This document shows, piece after piece, positions 56,301 through 64,000 of a stretch of DNA of 64,000 nt; positions within the stretch are counted from its first letter, which is position 1, and every line of letters starts with the position of its first letter. The DNA lies in assembly GCF_018139145.2 (NCBI RefSeq), contig NC_059500.1, positions 41,211,437 to 41,275,436 of the forward strand. Reading direction: 5' to 3'. This stretch comes from Gymnogyps californianus. Lineage: Eukaryota; Chordata; Aves; Accipitriformes; Cathartidae. The notes under the pieces were generated by a model. It worked only from the letters and a program-made list of their open reading frames with translations. It searched no databases and was not told the DNA's origin. A program made the position numbers and the translations under genes.

Positions 56301-58039
56301 TGTCAGTGAAGAACTCCAGACTTTCAGTTACTAACTTACTTTAGTTACTTACTTGCTAAGGCTAAAAGAGAGGATTTGTACACTTGTAGGGAAAAAAAAA
56401 AAAGAGTTTTCTAATGTCATTCTGTGCTTGGACACAGGGGAAAAAAAAACAAACAAACAAACCAACCAACAACCAACTGCTACTATAAGTTTTTAATTGT
56501 TCCATGTCCTGCTTGCCAGAATCCAAACCTACAATAGACCTATTCAGGTGGAGGAGAAAAGAAGGTTCAATTTCTGTCACTGTTTTGGTTGTCTCACACC
56601 TCTTGATGCCACCACCAATACCTCATGGGCACAATACAGTCTTTTTGGCCCTGTGTTTCTTCTTAAGGCTCAGCATGACTGGTTCTTCCTCCCAACGGAT
56701 GCTTCTGTTTCTTTCCACTCAGGCAGTGCCATGCCTTCCTAACACATAGATGCTCACCACATACCTGCTGCTCCCAGACTGAATTAAGGCTCAGCCCTTG
56801 CCCTCTAGGCAGGATAATGAGCCAATACATTCATTACTATGAAGTACACTGTCGAACTGTGAACATGAATATTCTAGAGGCTGGATTATAAATAAGTGTG
56901 GGAAAGACTATTCTGTGTCTAGTATGCAAAGAAGCATGTAGTTTAGGGCATGTATCCGTGTGGGGAAACACCCATCCTAGCCAAATTGTAGCAAGGAGAA
57001 GAAGGGAGAAGATCCCTGTGAATTTCCAACTTTTCAAATACATATGTTTGTAAGTTTTATAAGAAATACTCTATTTAGTTGAGTACTAATGACTCAACAT
57101 TTTGAGGCATGCTGCAATACAATGTAATAAAAACACTTTATAATTTGTTGCTGAGCTTTAAAAATAATAAAAGCCCTGTGTGTACATTACAGTTAAATTT
57201 GCAGAATGTGTTTTGTGTGTTGTGCTAGTGTAATTGCTGACTGTTTTTAAATATATGAATAATTTCATATTTGACTGTCATGGTTCAGTTGTTTTAAGAC
57301 TGCCTACTAGGATACATTACAAGTTAGAATGGTGAGGCTTGTATTACCAGCACCTTGTCAGAGGAAAGTAACAGCTAATACCTCTGATGTTTTTGTAGAT
57401 GACAAACTTTTTAACAGAAAGGACAAAATCTGAGGTGCTGATAATTTTTTACCATGTTCACACTACAAATTACTGATGCTGTAAAACTGTATTGACTAAC
57501 TAGTATTTCTTGATGGCAGACACTCAGAAGAGTTTTAACTTTTAGCTATTTATCTCCTGATAAATTTCATTTTAGATAACAGTGCTGGTGACAAGGCATC
57601 CAGTCAAGATGAAGCAGAAATTGCTTCTGAAGAACTCAGGTTGACACTTAACCCTGAAACAAACAGTCGACCAGGGAAAATACAAGAAACAGACAGAACA
57701 AGTATTTTCAGAGCACAGCAGAATTCATACAAGCTTAGAGATGATGTTTCAGAATTTGGGTGCAACAAAGAATGTTTGTCAAGCACTAGTGATGACAAAA
57801 CAGGAACAGATGAAGCTCAGCCTTCAAAATCTCATCCTCAGCTACCTTCTGTCATCCAGAGAAGAGAGACCGTAACACAGTTTCAAGGAGTAACTCCAGT
57901 AAAACTATCTCGCCGAGAGCTACGTCATATTCCTCCCTCTGAATTATCTTTGAGACGGTCAAGCCTTGGAGGTGGTGTCAGTTTTATTGCTCCAGATTCC
58001 ATCGAAATGGACAAAAAGTCTAGTGTCACTAAGACATAG
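29395..58039 (+). CDS. KIF27: KIF27, kinesin-4 family motile-cilium protein
   Basis: Plus-end kinesin of the KIF7/KIF27 (Costal-2-like) group, needed with the Fused kinase for central-pair assembly in motile cilia. Coding exons: 29395-29704, 31793-31993, 33318-34276, 44016 or 44019-44159, 46160-46366, 46910-47085, 47455-47588, 48140-48295, 49362-49567, 50432-50629, 50843-50956, 52007-52183, 52810-53025, 54052-54258, 55083-55281, 55740-55904, 57576-58039. All boundaries are AG/GT and the frame holds throughout. From the human-type start at 29407 the sum is 4218 nt, 1405 residues against 1401 in human. An in-frame ATG at 29395 with good context would add MESG. The order is motor domain, long coiled coil, short unstructured tail. 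No disruption is seen. Confidence 0.97.
30198..31003 (-). mobile_element. CR1 LINE 3' fragment in KIF27 intron 1
   Basis: Read on the minus strand, the element encodes a CR1 reverse-transcriptase C-terminus (for example the segment around [15 protein letters not shown], 30287-30667) and an upstream piece with [15 protein letters not shown] (30762-30971). The two parts are in different frames, so it is dead. Its left edge carries the CR1 3'-end motif as AATCATGGAATCATAGAATC. It is 5'-truncated near 31003. CR1 is the dominant LINE of birds. Confidence 0.92.
31004..33317 (+). other. KIF27 introns 1 (rest) and 2
   Basis: AT-rich intron sequence around exon 31793-31993. Poly-T tracts occur at 32519-32531 and 32932-32946. 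No other repeat or exon is recognised. Confidence 0.6.
34593..35169 (+). repeat. 5' LTR of the ERVL-like provirus
   Basis: The 577-bp repeat begins TGTGCTAGGTCTGGC and ends CCCACAACA. It aligns by eye along its length with 39776-40270 plus 40859-40957, with scattered substitutions and small indels that point to an old insertion. Confidence 0.85.
35178..37400 (+). pseudogene. ERVL-like leader and gag region, broken
   Basis: After the primer-binding site comes a leader that holds an open frame (35444-35899) with a strongly hydrophobic stretch, [20 protein letters not shown]. Then fragments in several frames follow: a charged segment near 35971-36186 and a helical segment near 36759-36998 with [17 protein letters not shown], which I take for gag. 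Several stops and frame changes separate them. No intact gag is possible. Confidence 0.6.
37414..39240 (+). pseudogene. ERVL-like protease and pol remnants
   Basis: A retroviral aspartic-protease signature, DTGA, is encoded near 37496-37507. Only about 200 nt later a degenerate CIDD version of the reverse-transcriptase YXDD box appears (near 37720), so most of the reverse-transcriptase fingers and palm has been deleted. Connection and RNase-H-like sequence follows (37944-38764), with stops. Integrase is recognised by SDNGTHF near 38930 and SGKIERYNG near 39030. The arrangement and lack of env fit class III ERVL. It is non-functional. Confidence 0.75.
39776..40957 (+). repeat. 3' LTR of the ERVL-like provirus, split by a nested LTR
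   Basis: Begins TGTACTGGGTCTGGCTGGG and ends ACTCACAATA, matching the 5' LTR. It is interrupted at 40270 by a different LTR and resumes at 40859 after the target duplication. Confidence 0.85.
40271..40853 (+). mobile_element. Nested solo LTR inside the provirus 3' LTR
   Basis: A 583-bp LTR beginning TGTGCTGGTTTTGGCTGGGG and ending GTTAAACCACGACA, flanked by a perfect five-base duplication CTCTT (40266-40270 and 40854-40858). It belongs to the same family as the solo LTR at 7617-8234. It inserted after the host provirus, so the relative ages are fixed by nesting. Confidence 0.93.
40958..44015 (+). other. KIF27 intron 3, remainder
   Basis: AT-rich sequence on both sides of the LTR at about 42301-43088. 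An unusual duplicated phrase built on TATCTAATACTATG occurs near 41110-41170. No exon is recognised. Confidence 0.55.
42301..43088 (-). mobile_element. LTR of an avian endogenous retrovirus, antisense, in KIF27 intron 3
   Basis: Related to the element at 13325-14330. Shared phrases are CAGCAGGA(C/T)G, AGGCTTATCTTCACTCCTTC against AGGCTCAACTTCACTCCTTC, and TTTCTTAAAT(A/G)T(A/T)TTATCACAG. The internal tandem array of the first copy is contracted to about one unit here. Boundaries are approximate. Confidence 0.72.
44016..55904 (+). other. KIF27: KIF27 coiled-coil stalk exons
   Basis: Thirteen exons rich in Glu, Gln, Lys and Leu (for example [47 protein letters not shown]-like repeats) form the stalk used for dimerisation and partner binding. 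Exon lengths are largely multiples of three in the middle part. The first exon of the block begins at a TAGCAG tandem acceptor, giving or omitting one Gln. Confidence 0.92.
44160..57575 (+). other. KIF27 introns 4-16
   Basis: Thirteen introns lie between the stalk exons, with GT-AG ends. Sizes run from about 210 nt (50630-50842) to about 2 kb. They are AT-rich, with poly-T at 45066-45080, poly-A and AAAC repeats at 56391-56475, and no recognised transposon or RNA gene. Open frames inside them lack splice or similarity support. Confidence 0.6.
57576..58039 (+). other. KIF27: KIF27 C-terminal exon
   Basis: The last coding exon encodes a low-complexity, Ser-rich tail that ends with the conserved pattern [15 protein letters not shown]...[12 protein letters not shown] and stops TAG at 58037-58039. 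The middle of the tail ([16 protein letters not shown] onward) is divergent from mammals, while the terminal 60 residues are recognisably conserved. Confidence 0.93.
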
Positions 58040-59620
58040 TTACTCTTCATTGCATTTTTAATAGCTGTTGCTACTGAAGCAACTGTATTTGATTTCTTTG
58101 TTCATGGTCTTGTTAAGTATCAACCATGGATAAATGAGTAAGTGTTCTTTAGTTCTTATTGCTCACTATCAAGTTGTTAGGTGTTATGCTCACACAGTTT
58201 CAGTGCATCTGAGATTGATTTTAATTAACACAGTATCTAAGAACTTTCATTGAAGGCCTTTTAACATTGAAGAAATTACTTACATTGGTTTGGTTTTTTT
58301 GCAGTAACTTCAAAAAATATGTTTTTCAAAAATTGCACTGTGAAGTGCACTGCACTTGTGCAACTTAGGTTTCCTAGAACAATCCTGTACTTCACTTCCG
58401 TGGGTCAGAAACAGTAACAAACTATTTAATTTATTTGGATATATAGCTATAAAATTTAGTTGCCAGACTGTCACCTAGTATTGATAATGACTGGCTCCTG
58501 TACGCTTTTTATCTAAAAACATTTTATACGAGCCATGTTTGCGATCAAAATGGGTACCTAAAGATAAATTTGTTCCTGAAAAGGAACATAAAAAAGTACT
58601 TACTTTTCTTTTTTTCTTCTTTACGGCTTATCTATGAAATTAAGAGAATTGCTTATTTCACTTTCTGTTTTTGTTTGTTGGGCATTTAAAGAACTGCACT
58701 TGGCAACTCAAAGTGTGATATTTATTTCTGTAGTACTAAAATGGAAAAAACCAGAGGACCAAATTCAGTATCCTCTAGGTAAGCCAGATGGACCAATATA
58801 TTATTTGTACTAATTAGTCATGTCCTTCCACAGACAAATTATTCTTCTGAATTCTGTATCTGCTTCAGATCAAGGACTACACATATCCTTCGGTTAACTG
58901 CTATACTGTTGTTGGTAGTGCATTCAGGATGAAAAGCAAATCTCTTCCGTAAGAGGACAGTGGTCACTGAGAAGCATATGCCTAACAGCTGCACAAACAC
59001 GAAGGCAGAGACCAGAATGTCCGCGATTAAATGAGATTAACACTTCTAACTGTAACTCTCTCCTACATAAAAAGTGGCAGTACTGAAAGTAAGGTTAGTT
59101 TTATTTTAGTGGTGGACTTCAGCCAGTCATGTTTGAAAATGTTGTCTTAATTATTAGATGTACTTAGGAAAGGAATTTTTGCTTTCTGCTGTTGTCTAGG
59201 CAAGGTCTTGTATATAGCATGTGTGGCTATAGGTGTAAAAGAACTGCATTTTTCCACACTGCTAGCGCAGTTCAAATCTGTCCACATTATGAGGATGCTA
59301 TTACAGCATGATAAATGGACCTATTGTCTTGTGGCACATTTTAAAATTTTCTGAGTAGTCTGCAAAATATTTCATTCTAATCAGATAGATGAACTACTTA
59401 ACATGTCAAATGATTGTATCTTTCACAATTATACCTAATTATTACCTATTGTTCAGCTGAATTGTGAGATAAGGATTGGGGTCTTTCTTGTTTTTGGATT
59501 GGGCTGGGTTGTTTTTACTGTCATGGAAGTACTGAGCCTTAACTAATGTTAAGTTTAATATTAGTGTATATATCATTCACTTAATGTTTCTAGTCAATAA
59601 ACAGAAGCAAGTAAATGCAG
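58040..59620 (+). other. KIF27: KIF27 3' UTR
   Basis: AT-rich non-coding sequence after the stop. A canonical AATAAA at 59596-59601 is the best 3' end signal. No repeat is recognised. Confidence 0.7.
59596..59601 (+). terminator. KIF27 poly(A) signal
   Basis: AATAAA in GTCAATAAACAG, about 1.56 kb after the KIF27 stop and 220 nt before the next CpG island. It is followed by T-rich sequence (TATTTTCTACATCTCC). Confidence 0.7.
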
Positions 59621-59819
59621 TTTCAAATGCGTACTTATTTTCTACATCTCCATATTAAGTGAAGGAATTGTTGAAGGCATTTCTTCTCAAGATAATACTG
59701 TGCATTATCGTACACCTCATACTACTCTATCGATGAACACGAATTCCTCTTCTTTTGAAGTTTCCACACATGAAAAACCTGTTCTTTATGGATGCAAAAC
59801 AAGCAAGAGAAAACGTAGG

Positions 59820-60900
59820 AAACTACAACTCAAACCGCGAAACCTCGGCGTCCCCCGCGGCGGACGGCCCGTCCCCGCTCGCCTCCACCTCCGACACGGC
59901 GCCGGGGCCGGCGGCGGCGCTCCCGCGGTGCATGCCGGGCAGCGCCGGCCGCCCGGGGGCTGAGGGGAGGCGGCCCGCCCCCCGGCCGCGCGGCCGCCCC
60001 GCGCCCTGTAGTTATTTTGATCCCGGCAGGAGCCCGTACCGGCCGGCGGCAGCTGGGCTGCAGTCGTAACGCCGCTGTGACGCAGCGCCAGGAGCGCAGC
60101 GCGCGCCCCGGGCGCCCCGCGCCCAGCCAACCAGCGGGCGAGGGACGTAAACAAACCCGCCGGCCAGCGGCGCGCGCGGTACGGCTGCGGCTGCGGCTAC
60201 GGCTACTGCGCCCGCCCCGCCCCGCCCCCGCGGCCCGTTATAACCCCCCCGCCCCGGGGCGGCGACGCGGCCGCTCTCCTGCCCCTGCCGCCGCGACCGG
60301 AGTGAGTGTCCCGCGGGCGGCGCCCGCCCGTTCCCCGCCACTGCCCCCCGCTCCCACCTGCTGCCCCTTCCGCGGCCGTCGGGGCTCCGCGCCGCCCTGC
60401 CCTGCCCGTCGTGGGAAGCGGGCGGCCGCGGGCCTGTAGCGGCGGGGCAAGAGGGCCTCCACCGGGGGCTGGGGGCCGTGCCTCCTAGCGGCTCCTTCCG
60501 CCTGGGCCCCGGGGGGAGAGCGGCGACCCCGGCCCAGGGCGGGCAGCGGGGCGGCAGGTGTCGGCCGCGGGGCGGTTGGCCGGGAGCGGCCGGGGCGCGC
60601 GGCTGCCCGCGGCCAGCGGGGCCGCAGCCCTGGGGGGGGGGGGGGTTAACCGCCCCGGCAGCTCTGAGCGGCGGGGAGGCTCGGTGCCGGTGCCGCTGCC
60701 GCTGGGCTGTCCCGAGTTAACTTCCTCGCCGCTTCTCGTACGCTGCCTTTGCTTTTACGCGCCTGCACGGAGCCGCCGTTCTCTCCAGCCTCCTGTATGC
60801 GGTGAACGTGTCGGGCTCCGCGTCCCCGCGTGTAACACGGGCAAACACTCTCTGCTCGAAAATGCGGGGGGGGGGGGGGGGGGGGGGCGTGTCCGTGTCT
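59820..60900 (+). promoter_or_regulatory. GKAP1: CpG island, probable promoter of GKAP1
   Basis: About 1 kb of very GC-rich, CpG-dense DNA directly downstream of KIF27. In human the next gene in this direction, on the same strand, is GKAP1, so this is its likely promoter (inference from synteny). Visible elements: GTAAACAAA forkhead-like at 60147-60155, TTATAA at 60238-60243, and a possible first-exon donor GTGAGT at 60302. No GKAP1 coding sequence was found in the window. G runs at 60632-60645 and 60866-60887 are extreme. Confidence 0.6.
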
Positions 60901-63900
60901 GCCTGACTCGGGAATATCGGGAGTACAGGCGCCTCTCCCAAAACTTGAGTCTACCCGTCTGTTGTTTTCCGTGGCACAAAAAGGGCTCGCTGCTCCTGGT
61001 TGTGTGCTTTGAAGAGAGGTGCGTTAATTAAAAAAATCCAGCTACAGCGAAAATCCTGATCGTAACGAGAAGCCAAAACGTCATTGGGATATAGTATTTA
61101 CTGATCACTGGTTATTTGGTTATTTAAGGTTACTAATACGTATTGGTATCTAAGAATGCTAGTATTTTTTGTTGCATTAGTCACGCACAGTAAATTGAGC
61201 GTGAAGTTTCAAAGTTTGTTAGATAAAAGTTCCTAGCTTTAAAACTTAACTATTTTCCTCTAACTTTTTTTTGGGGGGGGGGGGGGAGGAGAGGGGGTGG
61301 GAATCACAGGAAGAAAAGCAAGGGAGGTTACATTGTCAGTCGGCATTCCACGCTCAAGCTACAGTCAGACTTGCCTGGTTGCTTTTACACTTTAATCCTG
61401 AGTTTAAAAAATGTTTTTTAAACCGTTCTTCCTCAAAACCATTAATTTTTGTAAAGCACAGCAGTAAATTCACCATATTCCCCCTTGAAACTGTGCAGGG
61501 CCTTTTACCTGCCATGGATGCCAGTGCTGCAACTCTCAAGTAGATTTCTGAACCAGTTGTGGATTTTTGGTTTTGGGGTTTTTTTTGGCTGTAAAGTTAC
61601 TTGTGAAGCACATTGACAAGCTGGTGACTTAAGTAATTTTAAGGATTTAGAGCAGTTTAAGGCAGCTTTGTAACTTTTGATCAGATGGCATAAACCAAAA
61701 GCAATTTAAATGGAGAGAGCTTGTCCAACAGGGAGGACCTCCTGTGCAAAACTTCCTGTAAATGCACTGATAAGGAAAAGTAGATTGAGCTTGCTGTGGT
61801 AAATGTATAAACAGGCAAAGATCAATATGTAATGCGCAGAAGGTGCGAAGGTTGATCAGTGCCAGCAGGGAACGGACATGTTCCTTCATTTACAAATGCA
61901 TGTTGTGTATTTTAGTGTTATTTCAGTTTTACAAGCAAGTACTGAAGTCAGTCGATACTTCAGGTGTTTGCTAAGAAAGTATATTGATTGTAGCTTATCA
62001 TGAATATGTATTTTAGTGGTAGAAACAAGTCGATTGTATGTGGGAGGAAGCTTTGGCATGACAATACCCTATTTTCAAAGTTTTCTGAAATCTGCATCTT
62101 TATTAGCAGTTTATTTGATGATGAAAGCGGTTAAATAGGAAATGGGTTATATTTTGGGGCTCTTCAGCATGTTTTCCTTGAAATAGTAAAGCCCCACATT
62201 TAAAACGATGTGGTTATTTCACAGATGCTTAAAGGTGTGCTACTAGCATCAGACTAGAGGTTCCTAAATTGTGATGTACTGCTCACTTCTTAGAGGTGCT
62301 TGCACACTTGCCAGTTAAATGGTAACTCATGCACATGTGCAAAGCTGCACACAGGCCAGGAAGCTGCTGATGCTGAAACAAAATAAGCTTGTGGATGTGT
62401 GCTGAACTCTTCTTAGTATGCGTATTGGACAGTTTACAGTAGAGCTTTTAAAACTTAAGTATTTTAAAAGCTATTTCACCTGCAACATGTGGGTAAATGT
62501 AAGTAACTGATACAAAAGGGATTTCAAGTCATGGTAACCCCAGATGAGTGTGTTACTTTTATTACTGCAATCTTTGTTACATCATGTCTAAAACAAGACT
62601 GAAGCTCTTGAGGGCATTGATGGATCTTATGTTTCTGAATATACTTGGTACACTTCAGGGAACTGAAGTTAAGATACCTTTTCTTTTCAGTCATGTCACA
62701 ATTTAACTTTCTAAATATGTCTCCTTGTTTACCAAGAACTTGAGGTAGAGTAAGCACTTCATGCTTACAAATCACTGTATCAGACATGCTAAAGTAATAC
62801 ATTACATGTTTCATAAATGGCACTAACTTGGTATAATCTATTGATTTAGTATCAAATTCCAAAATAATCTGTTCATGTAGGCTGACATGATTTATAGAAG
62901 AGTATGGCCTAGGAATGAGTAGAGCACCAAAAAAAATGACTACTTGCTAGCCATAACAAATGCTTTTATGTTGCCTTGAAATTATATGCTGTATCATGTT
63001 AATCTTATGTTGTTGATATATCAGTCTGAATAATGTATCATTTTGGTTGTAGGAACTTTTCTCACAAACTTTATAGTTTGAAACAGACTGCAGAGACAGT
63101 TGAACTAGTAGTCTGCTAGTGATATGCAAAGCAGAAAGTTTTGAAACAGGATCATTTATTGGTGCCACCTGTGTATCGATGCCATAGTGATGTTGCAACT
63201 TTGAAATCCATTATCAGTGATCTTCTCATTAATGTAAAAATGGAGGGTTAATAACTTTCTTGGTACATTAGAGAAAGTCTTCTCAGAAGCGTATGACTAG
63301 TGCTAACGCGTGACACACGTGGAAACAGCTCCAAGTACTGATGTTTGTTTATTGGCCTTTTTTAACTTGCGGTCTCACCTGAGGTATTAATGAGCTGTGT
63401 AGATGCCACAAGCACACTTTGCTTCCTTTTACTCCTCTTGGAGATTTTCGCTGTACTCCATATCATAAGGAAAGGAATTGTCTTGCATTTAGATAGGCTT
63501 TGGCCAACTGCCTGTTATGAATACATAACATTTTTCAGACTGCCAAACACTTGAAACCACTGTAAAGGTTGAAAAGATTTTTCAGATCCTAGTTTGATCT
63601 GTGGCATTACAAAACACTCTGTGGTATTTGAACGGTTTTTGTGTGTGATCAAAAAGCCTCTTTGAGCATAGCCTCAAGCTCAAGAATGTCAATGCTTTAA
63701 TTTTATAAGACTGTTCATATCTATAATAACAAAGAACACCACAAATTATAATTCTCTGTTAAAGGGGAAAAAAAAAATCTTGTAAAAGGGGTGGCAAACA
63801 TCTATGCTTAGCTGAAAGCTTTTGAGATCAGCCCATTGGTTTCCTGTGGGGAGGGAAAGTAAAATCTTGGAACTGAAATACTAGGTACTTGGTAAAATTT

Positions 63901-64000
63901 GGCTGTCAGAATTGTAGGTGTGGTATTAAAATGTGAAGTATGTCATGGTGGTAGGCCTCAGTGAATCACTGGATCCATTTTCAGTGTTGCAGAAGTGGGA
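60901..64000. other. Probable first intron of the gene downstream of KIF27
   Basis: AT-rich sequence to the end of the window. I find no exon with supported splice sites and no recognised repeat. A G run lies at 61273-61287, and a pair of minus-strand open frames lies at 62524-63198, without similarity that I can name. Confidence 0.5.

Noticed and set aside
59786..60979. Open frames up to 157 codons in the CpG island after KIF27
   Set aside because: Low-complexity Pro/Arg/Gly translations of GC-rich DNA; none resembles the GKAP1 N-terminus.
61510..61543. Short ATG frame MDASAATLK as a possible GKAP1 start
   Set aside because: It stops after nine codons with no splice donor before the stop and differs from the known GKAP1 N-terminus.

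Overview
The window is vertebrate nuclear DNA, almost certainly from a bird. It holds three intron-rich genes and the probable promoter of a fourth, all on the + strand: HNRNPK (5' end outside the window; coding part 68-16780), QNG1 (the former C9orf64; 19387-27016), KIF27 (29395-58039), then a CpG island at about 59.8-60.9 kb whose position fits GKAP1. From established knowledge this is the human 9q21.32 gene order read in reverse. Human chromosome 9 corresponds largely to the avian Z, so Z linkage is a reasonable inference. The avian assignment rests on a CR1 LINE fragment, several bird-type ERVL/ERV LTRs, and an HNRNPK exon content that gives about 427-428 residues, the size I recall for the chicken protein, instead of the mammalian 463-464.

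Layout. 1-18 kb: HNRNPK with three KH domains, a Gly/Arg/Pro-rich K-interaction exon, the miR-7-1 hairpin in its last intron and two alternative C-termini. A solo LTR and a second, antisense LTR lie in its introns. 18.5-19.8 kb: CpG island and promoter of QNG1, then four coding exons to 27.0 kb. Exon 1 carries an apparent one-base frameshift. 27.3-27.8 kb: CpG island of KIF27 with RFX-like and forkhead-like motifs. 29.4-58.0 kb: seventeen KIF27 coding exons (about 1405 codons from the human-type start). Intron 3 holds a decayed ERVL-like provirus with a younger LTR nested in its 3' LTR, plus another antisense LTR; intron 1 holds a CR1 fragment. 58.0-59.6 kb: KIF27 3' UTR. 59.8-64 kb: CpG island and what looks like the start of a long first intron.

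The genes are neighbours rather than a pathway: an RNA-binding regulator hosting a microRNA, a queuosine-salvage enzyme, and a kinesin-4 family motile-cilium protein. The most striking non-coding signal is a 267-nt stretch upstream of the 44-nt KH1 exon of HNRNPK. It contains no AG dinucleotide, is filled with TTGCCCA-like C-rich motifs, and lies 3' of a remote branch-point/polypyrimidine region. This is the signature of a distant branch point and a candidate hnRNP K self-regulatory element, because skipping the 44-nt exon creates an early stop. All exon boundaries were read by eye from splice signals, reading-frame continuity and similarity to remembered mammalian proteins. No alignment was run.
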